From NCBI RefSeq assembly GCF_016735595.1, contig NZ_JAERRB010000006.1, positions 310,001 through 374,000 of the forward strand: a DNA stretch of 64,000 nucleotides, in the 5' to 3' direction. Position numbers and translations under genes: made by a program. Within the stretch, counting starts at the first letter, position 1. The number at the start of each line of letters is the position of its first letter. Positions 27,993 to 36,701 of the stretch are shown piece after piece. The notes beneath the pieces are model-generated. The model did not search any database. It had not been told where the DNA came from and saw only the letters and a list, made by a program, of their open reading frames with translations. Source of the DNA: Chryseolinea lacunae. Lineage in GTDB: Bacteria > Bacteroidota > Bacteroidia > Cytophagales > Cyclobacteriaceae.

Positions 27993-28946
27993 CATTGCAT
28001 CGACAGCCTTGCGAACCACCGCTTCGCGTTGTTCGTAGCTTCCGCGCACATCGATGAACGGAATGTTGCGTTGCTCCAGCGCGGCTCTGAAAACGTGAAG
28101 CATTTTTTCGCGATGGTCGCCAAGATCGCGCAGGCCGTCGGCTATCCATGGCACATCAATGTCCATGAGAAAATAAAGATCGTACGTGACCTTGTGTTCC
28201 AGTTCATGAACAATTTCAGGCACGGCGTTCAGGTAATGACGCGAATAGATTTGTGTGGTGATGGCGTCGGTGTCGCAGAAAAGAAGTTTGTTGGCGGTCT
28301 GTGTCTTTTCGATCACGCGATTGTATTGTGCATGGCCGATGGCCGCGATGTCGTCTAACGTAAAATCGTTTGATGTGAGGAGTTCGCGCGCCACTTCGGG
28401 CACAAACTCGGTGTGGTAGTGTGCGGCCATGCGTTGGGCCATGGTGGATTTGCCCGTGCTTTCGGGGCCGAAGAAACAAATCTTTTTCACAAAGTATGGA
28501 CGAACCACAGCGGGTATGTGTTCCCAGTAGCGAAACGGCTGCTGCCGGATCTTTGTGGCCGACACGGGCACTTGGCTTCTTGACGGATCGAACGCCACGT
28601 GCGTAGCCCCGAGATGATGTGCAAACGGTTCACCATAGGCTTCGGAGCTAAACAGGATGTGAATGGGCGGATAGGTTTGTTTCATCACCGGCGCCCACAA
28701 GGCGGTGCGCGCATCCAACGCCAGCGATTCGTTGTCGAAGTTGTCTGTTATTTTTTCGACGCGTATTTTTTTATCCGTGAACGTTGCTTTGATCCAATGG
28801 AAACGCAATTCAGCATCGATCGGGTCGTGTTCGGTGAAACTCATCGAAACAATGAGCTCGTCGCATTGGGCTGCCGCAAAGTTGATGAGGGCAATGTGCC
28901 CGTTGTGCAGCGGCATAAACTTTCCGATAACGAGGCCCCGCTTCAT
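27972..28946 (-). CDS. nadR: NadR: NMN adenylyltransferase fused to ribosylnicotinamide kinase-type ATPase
   Basis: Product of 324 residues with two domains. Residues 1-150 are a nucleotidylyltransferase (GKFMPLHNGHIALI with the HxGH motif; later SATKIRQQPF) making NAD from NMN and ATP. Residues 155-324 are a P-loop kinase domain (Walker A GPESTGKST near 165, FVPEVARE, DTDAITTQIYS) that phosphorylates nicotinamide riboside to NMN. No DNA-binding helix-turn-helix of the enterobacterial NadR is present. Three bases separate it from pnuC upstream, so transport and salvage are coupled. Confidence 0.95.
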   Translation of the reverse strand: MKRGLVIGKFMPLHNGHIALINFAAAQCDELIVSMSFTEHDPIDAELRFHWIKATFTDKKIRVEKITDNFDNESLALDARTALWAPVMKQTYPPIHILFSSEAYGEPFAHHLGATHVAFDPSRSQVPVSATKIRQQPFRYWEHIPAVVRPYFVKKICFFGPESTGKSTMAQRMAAHYHTEFVPEVARELLTSNDFTLDDIAAIGHAQYNRVIEKTQTANKLLFCDTDAITTQIYSRHYLNAVPEIVHELEHKVTYDLYFLMDIDVPWIADGLRDLGDHREKMLHVFRAALEQRNIPFIDVRGSYEQREAVVRKAVDAMLDSGRG

Positions 28947-28949
28947 CGG

Positions 28950-29621
28950 CTATGTGGTTGTTTTTGCAGCGGCCAGCAATTTGTATTCGCGCATCCAGTT
29001 CCACAAGCCAAAGCCGGCCAGGGCGGTGAACACAAAATACATGAGGCTATAAAACATGATGTCTTTCACAAAATACAAATACGTGGCAATGATGTCGACA
29101 ATGATCCACACGATCCAGCTTTCCACTTTTTTCTGAATCATGAAGAAGGTGGTGACGATGCTCATCACGAGGATGAACGAATCGACATACGGAAACGCAC
29201 TGGGCAACGCGAACACCAGGGGAAACCATTCGTGAAGTCGTGCGGCCATAGTGCCCAGGGCCGCGGTGCCCAACACACCCACCACACACAACACCACAAA
29301 TTGCTTGCGGCCCAGAAAGCTCACCTGCAGCTCACGTTTACGATCTTCTTCACCCGGTTTGGGATTGGCCCATCGCCACCATCCCAAAATGTTGGTCACA
29401 AAAAAGAACACCTGCAAAAACATGTCGGGATAGAGCTGCACCTGGTAATACAGAAAAAACGACAGGGCCACGTTCACAATGCCCACGGGCCAGCTCAATA
29501 GGTTGGCTTTTGCCGACAGCCACACGGCCACCAATCCCGACACCACGCCAAAGAATTCGAGATAGCTCAGCGGGTAGCCCAGCACGGTAAAAAAAATATT
29601 TTGGATGTCGAAGAAGTTCAT
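28950..29621 (-). CDS. pnuC: Nicotinamide riboside transporter PnuC
   Basis: Product of 223 residues with about seven membrane segments. YPLSYLEFFGVVSGLVAVWLSAK and WPVGIVNVALSFFLYYQVQLYPDMFLQVFFF are the conserved PnuC start, and WIVWIIVDIIATYLYF is the last conserved helix with the tryptophan-rich pore. PnuC lets nicotinamide riboside diffuse in and is driven by phosphorylation by NadR, encoded immediately downstream. Confidence 0.96.
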   Translation of the reverse strand: MNFFDIQNIFFTVLGYPLSYLEFFGVVSGLVAVWLSAKANLLSWPVGIVNVALSFFLYYQVQLYPDMFLQVFFFVTNILGWWRWANPKPGEEDRKRELQVSFLGRKQFVVLCVVGVLGTAALGTMAARLHEWFPLVFALPSAFPYVDSFILVMSIVTTFFMIQKKVESWIVWIIVDIIATYLYFVKDIMFYSLMYFVFTALAGFGLWNWMREYKLLAAAKTTT

Positions 29622-29683
29622 CGGGATTCAAACATAAAAGAATGTGAAGGGGTGTGCAAGGGTGGTGCACCATTTTCGTGTCG

Positions 29684-31126
29684 TCACAGTTTGATGCAAA
29701 CGTTTTTCACTTCCACAAAAAATTTGAGGGCGTCCCATCCGCCTTCGCGGCCCATGCCCGATTGTTTCATGCCGCCAAACGGTGTTCGCAGGTCGCGAAA
29801 GAGCCAGCAGTTCACCCACAGGATGCCGCTCTTCACGGCGGCTGAAACACGGTGGGCACGTTTCAGGTTTTCGGTCCAGAGGGTAGCCGACAAACCATAG
29901 GGTGTGGCGTTGGCATAGGCGATGGCTTCTTCTTCGGTGTCGAAGGACATGATGGTGACCACGGGGCCAAAAATTTCTTCCTGGTTGGTGCGGCATTGCT
30001 GATCGAGCCCCACAATCACCGTGGGTTCCACAAAGTAGCCCCCGGCACAACGCCCGCTCAGTTTCACTTCGCGACCGCCGGCGAGAATCTTGCCGCCTTC
30101 ATGTTGGGCGAGCGCGATGTAGGAGAGCACCTTCTGTTTGTGACCCTCCGAAACCAGCGCGCCTAACACAGTTTTGTCTTCCAGCGGATCGCCAACAGTC
30201 AACGCTTTGGTGCGCTTCACAAATTCGTCGACAAATTTTTCATAGAGAGATCGCTCCACTAAAATTCGTGAGCCACACAAACAAATTTCTCCCTGGTTCG
30301 AAAACGACGATTGCAGCGACGTGCTCACGGCCTTTTCGAAATCGCAGTCTGCAAAAACGATGTTGGGATTTTTTCCACCCAATTCAAGTGAAAGTTTTTT
30401 GAACAACGGCGCGGCGGTCTCGGCAATTTTTCGTCCCGTCACCGTGCCGCCGGTGAAGGAGATGACGGCCACATCGGGATGCTCGATGATGGCTTGTCCT
30501 GCTTTTGCGCCAAGACCATGCACAATGTTCAACACGCCGGCAGGCAACCCGGCGGCTATACACAACTTTGAAAACAGGAAGGCTGTCATCGGCGTAAGCT
30601 CCGAAGGTTTGCCCACCACGGTGCATCCCGCCGCGAGGGCGGGTGCAATTTTCCACGTGAACAAATAGAGCGGAAGGTTCCAGGGCGATATACAGCCGGC
30701 CACACCAATGGGCGAATGCACGGTGTAGTTGATGGCTTCTGCATCGGTGCTGTGGGTTTCGGTTGCGCTGTGAAGAATGGCGGTAGCAAAAAAACGGATG
30801 TTGGCCGACGCGCGGGGAATGTCGAGGCGACGTGCAAGGCTCACGGGTTTGCCATTGTCGATGCTTTCGGCAAGTGCCAGCGCCTCAAGGTCGCGGTCGA
30901 TGAGGTCGGCCAGCTTCAGCAAAATGGCCGAACGCTCCTGCGCCGGGCGAACCGACCATTGTGCGAAAGCATTCTTTGCTGCCGCTGCGGCTTTTGCTAC
31001 ATCGGCTTCGTCAGAGTCGGGAATGAGGCTATATACTTTTCCTTCGGCGGGATTGTAGTTGTCGAGAAAGTTGCCGCGAGCGGGCGCCACGAGTTCGCCG
31101 TTGATATAGTTGAGAATTTTTTCCAT
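29684..31126 (-). CDS. Aldehyde dehydrogenase, 2-aminomuconate/2-hydroxymuconate semialdehyde dehydrogenase type
   Basis: 480 residues. General motifs: Glu in LELGGKN, catalytic Cys in FSNQGEICLCGSR, Rossmann FTGGTVTGRKIAE. The end motif RDLRTPFGGMKQSGMGREGGWDAL is characteristic of the muconate-semialdehyde branch (AMSDH, HMSD). Given the kynurenine genes directly opposite, the likely substrate is 2-aminomuconate 6-semialdehyde, oxidised with NAD+ to 2-aminomuconate in the degradative branch. Eight bases after the SDR gene, 62 bases before pnuC, all on the same strand. Confidence 0.85.
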   Translation of the reverse strand: MEKILNYINGELVAPARGNFLDNYNPAEGKVYSLIPDSDEADVAKAAAAAKNAFAQWSVRPAQERSAILLKLADLIDRDLEALALAESIDNGKPVSLARRLDIPRASANIRFFATAILHSATETHSTDAEAINYTVHSPIGVAGCISPWNLPLYLFTWKIAPALAAGCTVVGKPSELTPMTAFLFSKLCIAAGLPAGVLNIVHGLGAKAGQAIIEHPDVAVISFTGGTVTGRKIAETAAPLFKKLSLELGGKNPNIVFADCDFEKAVSTSLQSSFSNQGEICLCGSRILVERSLYEKFVDEFVKRTKALTVGDPLEDKTVLGALVSEGHKQKVLSYIALAQHEGGKILAGGREVKLSGRCAGGYFVEPTVIVGLDQQCRTNQEEIFGPVVTIMSFDTEEEAIAYANATPYGLSATLWTENLKRAHRVSAAVKSGILWVNCWLFRDLRTPFGGMKQSGMGREGGWDALKFFVEVKNVCIKL

Positions 31127-31134
31127 GATGTTGT

Positions 31135-31920
31135 TTAAAGGCTTCCGGTTCTGCCACCATCCACGGGCACGTTGATGCCGTTGATGTAGCTGGCCGCAGG
31201 GGTTGCCAGGAAGGCTACGGCGTTGGCAATTTCGTTTGGTTCGGAGATTCTCCCTGCAGGAACTTCGGCGGCCATTTCCTTTTTTGCCTCGTCGTAGGTC
31301 TTGCCGGTTTTTTCGGCGCGTGCCTTTATGATCGACTCCAGCCGCGCGGTCATGGACGCGCCGGGAAGCACGTTGTTGACGGTGATGCCGAAGGGTGCGA
31401 GTTCGACCGACAGGGTTTTGGACCAGTTGGCTACCGCGCCGCGAACGGTGTTGGAAACGCCCAACCCACGGATGGGAATTTTAACCGACGTGGATATGAT
31501 GTTGATGATTCGTCCATAGCCCGCCGCTTTCATGCCCGGCGCAAATGCCTTGACCAGGATGTGGTTGCAAAGCAAGTGACTTGAGAATGCCTTTGTGAAA
31601 TCATCGGTTTCGGCCAGCAGGGCATCGCCTGCCGGAGGACCGCCGGTGTTGTTCACTAAAATGTGTACGGTATTTTTTGAAGCAAAGGCTTCCACTTTTG
31701 TTTTGAGTTCATCGGGCTTCGAAAAATCGGCAACGATATAGCCGTGTTGCTGCCCACTGGCTGTTGACAATTGACTTACTGTAGATTTCAACGCTTCTTC
31801 GTTGCGTGCCACCAGCGTGATGCCGGCCCCCAGCAACGCCAGCTCGATGGCCGATGCTTTGCCGATGCCTTGGGTGCTGCCGCATACCACGGCGCTTTTA
31901 CCTTTTAAATCCAGATTCAT
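31135..31920 (-). CDS. SDR-family oxidoreductase lacking the canonical YxxxK
   Basis: Product of 261 residues with a good Rossmann N-terminus (GSTQGIG at 14-20, NNTGG at 90-94) and a C-terminus typical of FabG-like proteins (GRISEPNEIANAVAFLATPAASYINGINVPVDGG). The serine region IISTSVK is present (Ser143-Ser145), but where SDRs carry the catalytic Tyr-x3-Lys this protein has VSNTVRGAV (residues 155-163), so both Tyr and Lys are missing. It might bind substrate or NAD(P) without standard oxidoreduction, or use another mechanism. First gene of the leftward SDR-ALDH-pnuC-nadR run and divergent from the kynurenine genes. Confidence 0.85.
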   Translation of the reverse strand: MNLDLKGKSAVVCGSTQGIGKASAIELALLGAGITLVARNEEALKSTVSQLSTASGQQHGYIVADFSKPDELKTKVEAFASKNTVHILVNNTGGPPAGDALLAETDDFTKAFSSHLLCNHILVKAFAPGMKAAGYGRIINIISTSVKIPIRGLGVSNTVRGAVANWSKTLSVELAPFGITVNNVLPGASMTARLESIIKARAEKTGKTYDEAKKEMAAEVPAGRISEPNEIANAVAFLATPAASYINGINVPVDGGRTGSL

Positions 31921-32029
31921 AGTGTGTTGTCGCTCGCACGAAATTTCTTAGTAATTTTAATGAATAAAGGGCAGGTCTGAAAACTGTTTTTTTCAGCACC
32001 TTGTTCTTCACCTAACCAACCCCGGAGCT

Positions 32030-32560
32030 ATGGCTGTTCGCAGACCTTTCAACCTCAAAGCATGGATCGATACCAACCGCGACTTGTTGAAGCCGCCCGT
32101 CGGAAACAAAAATCTGTATGCCGATGCCGGCGACTACATCGTCATGATTGTGGGCGGCCCCAACGCACGTAAAGATTTTCACTTCAACGAAACCGAAGAG
32201 TTGTTCTATCAACTGGAGGGCGACATCACGGTGACCATCCAGGAAGATGGCAAAGCCGTGCCCCTGTCTATCAAGGCCGGCGACATGTTTTTGCTGCCGG
32301 CGCGCGTGCCCCATCAGCCGGTGCGTCCCGCGGGTTCTATCGGGTTGGTGATCGAAGTGAAACGCGAAGACCCCAACACACTCGACGGCCTGCAATGGTA
32401 CTGCGAAAACTGCAACAATCTTTTGCACGAATACCGTTTTCATCTCGACAACATCGAAAAAGATTTTCTTCCCCGCTTCCGCGACTTCTATGGTTCTATA
32501 GATTTGCGCACCTGCAAAAAGTGTGGCACCGTGATGGAAGCCGATGCTCGTTTTGTGTAA
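32030..32560 (+). CDS. 3-hydroxyanthranilate 3,4-dioxygenase
   Basis: The 176-residue cupin enzyme opens the ring of 3-hydroxyanthranilate to 2-amino-3-carboxymuconate semialdehyde (ACMS), the precursor of quinolinate. Fe(II) ligands are visible in HFNETEELFYQLEGD and VPHQPVRP. The C-terminal two CxxC pairs (WYCENCN and TCKKCG) form the rubredoxin-like metal site seen in bacterial HAAO. ACMS either cyclises spontaneously to quinolinate (NAD de novo) or goes to degradation. First of three plus-strand kynurenine genes. Confidence 0.95.
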   Translation: MAVRRPFNLKAWIDTNRDLLKPPVGNKNLYADAGDYIVMIVGGPNARKDFHFNETEELFYQLEGDITVTIQEDGKAVPLSIKAGDMFLLPARVPHQPVRPAGSIGLVIEVKREDPNTLDGLQWYCENCNNLLHEYRFHLDNIEKDFLPRFRDFYGSIDLRTCKKCGTVMEADARFV

Positions 32561-32566
32561 GTTGAA

Positions 32567-33847
32567 ATGAAAGAACGCATGGCCTTTGAAAACTCGCATC
32601 AATTCGCAAAGTCTCTTGATCGTCAGGATTCGCTGAAATCGTTTCGCAGCAAATTTCATATTCCACCTGTGAAGGGCAAACCGTCGCTCTATTTCACCGG
32701 CAACTCGCTGGGCCTTCAACCCAAATCAACCAAACGCTTTGTTACCGAAGAGCTTGACGATTGGGCACAGCTTGGCGTGGAAGGCCATGTGCACTCCCGT
32801 CGGCCGTGGATGTATCATCACAAGCTCACCAAAAAATATCTTGCCGCTGTGGTGGGCGCGAAGCCGGGCGAAGTGGTGGCCATGAACCAGCTCACGGTGA
32901 ATCTTCATTTGATGCTGGTGTCGTTTTTCAAGCCTACACCCCAGCGCTATAAAATTCTGACCGAAAGTGGCGCCTTCTCTTCTGACCAATATGCCTTCGA
33001 GTCGCAGTTGAAATTTCATGGACTTGATCCAAACGATGCACTCATAGAGTTGTCGCCGCGCGCCGGCGAGTTTGCGCTGCGCACAGAAGATATCCTCAGC
33101 GCCATCGAAACACACGGGCAGGAACTGGCGCTCGTCATTTTTGGCGGCGTGCAATATTATACCGGTCAGTTCTTTGACATCGCCGGCATCACCAAGGCTG
33201 CAAAAAAAGTCGGCGCCACCGTGGGCTTCGACCTGGCGCATGCCGTGGGCAACGTTCCGCTGTCGCTGCACAAACACGATGTTGACTTTGCCGTGTGGTG
33301 CAGCTACAAATATCTCAACGCCGGTCCCGGCGCCATTGCCGGCGCGTTTGTTCACGAACGTCATGCAAAATCGTTTGACGGTCCCCGGTTTGCCGGATGG
33401 TGGGGGCATGTGGAGAAAGAAAGATTCCAGATGCGCAAAGGGTTCAAGCCCATGGAAGGCATCGACGGATGGCAGCTCTCCAACATTCCGATTCTGCAAA
33501 GTGCGGCCCTGTTGGTTTCACTCGAAATTTTTAATGAAGCCGGCATGAAAGCCGTGCGCGTGAAGAGCATCTTGCTGACCAGCTACCTTGAATTTTTGTT
33601 GAAGGATATAGACCCCGACGGAAAATATTTCACCATCATCACACCGTCGGCTATCGAAGCACGCGGCGCGCAACTTTCGTTGTTGATGCTGCGCGATGGG
33701 AAAAAGATTTTTAATGCGCTCACCAAAGCCGGTGCCATTGTGGACTGGCGCGAGCCAAACGTGATTCGCCTGGCCCCTGCACCGCTCTACAATTCCTTTG
33801 ACGATGTATATCAGTTAGGTCTTTTGTTCAAGAAAGCACTGAAGTGA
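32567..33847 (+). CDS. kynU: Kynureninase
   Basis: 426 residues, PLP-dependent aspartate-aminotransferase fold. PLP lysine in WCSYKYLNAGPG, Asp of VGFDLAHAVGN contacts the cofactor pyridine, and YFTGNSLGLQPK starts the family pattern. It cleaves (3-hydroxy)kynurenine to (3-hydroxy)anthranilate and alanine. Starts six bases after the dioxygenase; ATG at 32567 and ATG at 32579 are both in frame. The stop TGA overlaps the GTG start of the next gene. Confidence 0.97.
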   Translation: MKERMAFENSHQFAKSLDRQDSLKSFRSKFHIPPVKGKPSLYFTGNSLGLQPKSTKRFVTEELDDWAQLGVEGHVHSRRPWMYHHKLTKKYLAAVVGAKPGEVVAMNQLTVNLHLMLVSFFKPTPQRYKILTESGAFSSDQYAFESQLKFHGLDPNDALIELSPRAGEFALRTEDILSAIETHGQELALVIFGGVQYYTGQFFDIAGITKAAKKVGATVGFDLAHAVGNVPLSLHKHDVDFAVWCSYKYLNAGPGAIAGAFVHERHAKSFDGPRFAGWWGHVEKERFQMRKGFKPMEGIDGWQLSNIPILQSAALLVSLEIFNEAGMKAVRVKSILLTSYLEFLLKDIDPDGKYFTIITPSAIEARGAQLSLLMLRDGKKIFNALTKAGAIVDWREPNVIRLAPAPLYNSFDDVYQLGLLFKKALK

Positions 33848-35184
33848 AAACGGACAAACACATTGCCATTGCCGGTGCCGGCCCCGTGGGATCGTTGCTG
33901 GCCTTATATCTGGCCAAACGCGGCTATCGTGTTGACGTGTTTGAGCGCCGCCCCGACCTGCGCGCCGAAACATTGCAAGCCGGACGTTCCATCAACCTGG
34001 CGTTGAGCACACGCGGCATTCGCGCACTCGACGAAGTGGGTCTTGGCGATGCGTTGAGACGCGTGGCTATTCCAATGCACGGGCGTGTGATGCACAGTGT
34101 GCAGGGACAAATTTCCTCCCTACCCTATGGCAAGCAAGGACAGTTCATCAACTCCATCTCGCGAAGCGGCCTCAATGTTGTGTTGATAAACGGCGCCGAA
34201 GCGCAAGGCGTGAATTTTCATTTCAACCAGCGTGTGGCACACGTCGATCTGCAAAAAACAACGCTGACGTTGCAGCAGAACGGCGGTGAAAAAAAATTGG
34301 CTTTCGATGCAATCATCGGAGCCGACGGCGCTTTCTCGGCGGTGCGCGCGGCGTTGCAGTTCACCGACCGTGTTGATTATTCACAAGACTATATCGATCA
34401 CGGCTACAAGGAACTGCACATTCCCGCCGGGCCGAACGGAAGTTTTCTGCTGGAGAAAAATGCATTGCACATCTGGCCGCGCGAAAGTTTCATGATGATC
34501 GCGCTGCCCAATCCCGACGGAAGTTTCACGTGCACGTTGTTCTTTCCGTTTGAAGGCGCAACGTCGTTCGCTTCGCTAAAGACAAACGAAGACATCGTTG
34601 CCTTTTTTAAAAACACATTTCCCGATGCAGTGGCGTTGATGCCCGACCTGTTGCACGACTATCAAACCAATCCCACCTCGTCGCTGGTCACCATGAAGTG
34701 TTATCCCTGGGTGAAGAACAAAACGCTGGTGATTGGCGATGCCGCACACGCCGTTGTGCCGTTCTACGGACAAGGCATGAACGCGGGCTTCGAAGACTGT
34801 CGCGTGCTGAACGAACTGCTCGACACACATCACGACGATTGGGATGTTGTGCTGCCCATGTTTCAATCGCAACGCAAGCAAGACACCGACGCCATTGCGC
34901 AGCTCGCGCTGGATAACTTCATCGAGATGCGCGACCTGGTGGCTGACGCCGATTTTCTGCTTCGTAAAAAAATTGAAGCCAGGCTACACGAGCTCTATCC
35001 CGAACAATGGATTCCCCAATACTCCATGGTCACCTTTCACGACACCATTCGCTATTCGGAAGCGCAGGCGTTGGGTCGAAAACAAAAAAGAATAATGGAC
35101 GATGTGATGAAGTTGCCCCACCTGGCCACTACCTGGCAGTCTTTAGATTTTCAACAGCTTGTTCGTCGAATGCAGGAAGCTTGA
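33844..35184 (+). CDS. kmo: Kynurenine 3-monooxygenase
   Basis: Product of 446 residues, FAD-dependent aromatic hydroxylase: GAGPVGSLLALYLAKRG with the FAD dinucleotide fold at residues 11-27, and the second FAD motif IGDAAHAVVPFYGQGMNAG near 299. It hydroxylates kynurenine with NADPH and O2. The start is GTG at 33844, four bases overlapping kynU, so the pair is translationally coupled. It lacks the C-terminal membrane anchor of eukaryotic KMO. Its last 56 bases overlap the convergent mltF-like gene. Confidence 0.96.
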   Translation: MKTDKHIAIAGAGPVGSLLALYLAKRGYRVDVFERRPDLRAETLQAGRSINLALSTRGIRALDEVGLGDALRRVAIPMHGRVMHSVQGQISSLPYGKQGQFINSISRSGLNVVLINGAEAQGVNFHFNQRVAHVDLQKTTLTLQQNGGEKKLAFDAIIGADGAFSAVRAALQFTDRVDYSQDYIDHGYKELHIPAGPNGSFLLEKNALHIWPRESFMMIALPNPDGSFTCTLFFPFEGATSFASLKTNEDIVAFFKNTFPDAVALMPDLLHDYQTNPTSSLVTMKCYPWVKNKTLVIGDAAHAVVPFYGQGMNAGFEDCRVLNELLDTHHDDWDVVLPMFQSQRKQDTDAIAQLALDNFIEMRDLVADADFLLRKKIEARLHELYPEQWIPQYSMVTFHDTIRYSEAQALGRKQKRIMDDVMKLPHLATTWQSLDFQQLVRRMQEA

Positions 35185-36610
35185 TGTGGTATTTGTATTG
35201 TTCAAAACGATCGAGCACATCTTTCACGTAGTTCACCGGCTCTTCACATTTACAGTAGCCAGCATTGGTCACCGGGTCGCGATAATATTTCGGTTCCGAT
35301 TTTTTTAGCAGGAAATATTCAACGTTCTCATCCCATACGTTGGGATCCTTCTTGTATTTCCGGCAAAGCTTCCGCGCATCGATGATGTGCGCGAGACCGG
35401 CGTTGTAGGAAGCCAGCACAAACTTTAATCGTTCGGCGGGGTCAGACACGCTTTTCATCCAATACTTGTCGAGATATTTCAGGTAGTTCACACCGGCGTG
35501 AATGCTTTGCTGCGGGTCACTCAGATCTTTTGCGCCAAAACGTTTCGCTGTGGCCGGCATAAGCTGCATCAGTCCTTTTGCCCCCGCCCACGATTCGCTG
35601 TGCAACGTGAATTTCGATTCCTGATAGACCACCGACGCCAGCAGGCGCCAATCCCAACCCAGGCTCTCCGCACCCACCTTAATCATTTCATCATAGGGCG
35701 AAAGCTTGTTGCCCCCAAACGAAGAGTAGTCGCTGTTCATCCGCACCAGCGACGTGCGCGGGCTTTTGAAATAGCGATTGTAGATTACCATGAAGGTTGC
35801 ATCGGCCTTGATTTTTCCGAGCCACGTGTCTATTTCTTTCACCAGTTCGGGAGAGTTGGAGCGCACCGCCCACGCAATTTGTTGTGGCACACTCAGCACG
35901 GTGTTCACATCGAGGTTTGGATAGTAGGCCGAGTTGACGCGTGCCATGGTGTGATCGGCCACGGTGTAGTCAATTTCTCCCAACGCCACTTTTCGAATCA
36001 GCGATTCGCTTTCGGCGGTGATGGTGTCTTCTTTAATGATGATGTCGCCACCCAGTTCTTCCGACAAATTTTTGAGGCGAATCTCATAGCTGGTGCCTTT
36101 GATCACATGTACTTCTTTTCCGATGAGGTCGGCCGGGTTGCGTATCATGTTTTCTTCAAGCTGATTCAGCATGAGTCGTTTCCAATTGCTGGGCTTGCGT
36201 TGCACCAGCACCTGATAGGTATTGAAATGTGGTCGTGTGAAGGTTACCTGCTTGCGCCGCGCCTTGTTGATGGTGAGTGGAAACGCAATGATGTCGCCTT
36301 CGCCTTTGTTCAACTGTTGAATGGCGGGCTCCACACCGGATGTTACTTTTATTTTTAGCGTTACGTTGAGATGTTTTGCCAGCAACTGCAGCAATTCATA
36401 CTCATAGCCCATGGGATGACCTTTGTAAATAAAATAGCTGATGGAGTTGTTGTCGACAAGCGCGTTGATGTAGCCGCGTTTGCGAATGGCATCGAGATCG
36501 ATGTTTACTTCAGGGCCGGAAAAAAAGTCGCGCTTCTGTTGTTCATGACATGAAGAACAGACTGCAAAGAGAAGCAAAGCAGACAGAAAAAACCGACGGG
36601 CCCCAACCAT
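35129..36610 (-). CDS. MltF-like lytic transglycosylase lipoprotein (SBP_3 + SLT domains)
   Basis: Product of 493 residues. Lipobox CSSC near residue 21, a periplasmic solute-binding (SBP_bac_3) domain about 40-270 (IRKRGYINALVDNN to FMVIYNRYF), then a goose-type-like SLT transglycosylase domain about 300-410 with catalytic Glu in VYQESKFTLHSESWAGAKGLMQLMPATAKRFG and YNAGLAHI. This is the architecture of MltF, which cleaves peptidoglycan at the outer membrane; the N-terminal domain binds muropeptides and regulates it. The last 18 codons overlap antisense kmo. Confidence 0.93.
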   Translation of the reverse strand: MVGARRFFLSALLLFAVCSSCHEQQKRDFFSGPEVNIDLDAIRKRGYINALVDNNSISYFIYKGHPMGYEYELLQLLAKHLNVTLKIKVTSGVEPAIQQLNKGEGDIIAFPLTINKARRKQVTFTRPHFNTYQVLVQRKPSNWKRLMLNQLEENMIRNPADLIGKEVHVIKGTSYEIRLKNLSEELGGDIIIKEDTITAESESLIRKVALGEIDYTVADHTMARVNSAYYPNLDVNTVLSVPQQIAWAVRSNSPELVKEIDTWLGKIKADATFMVIYNRYFKSPRTSLVRMNSDYSSFGGNKLSPYDEMIKVGAESLGWDWRLLASVVYQESKFTLHSESWAGAKGLMQLMPATAKRFGAKDLSDPQQSIHAGVNYLKYLDKYWMKSVSDPAERLKFVLASYNAGLAHIIDARKLCRKYKKDPNVWDENVEYFLLKKSEPKYYRDPVTNAGYCKCEEPVNYVKDVLDRFEQYKYHIKLPAFDEQAVENLKTAR

Positions 36611-36701
36611 AGGACCTTGAACTTACTACATTCTGCCGGATATTAAAAGCGGGCTCACTGAACTCTGGCGACACGAACGTAAGGTAGAATCCCGAAAAGC
36701 C

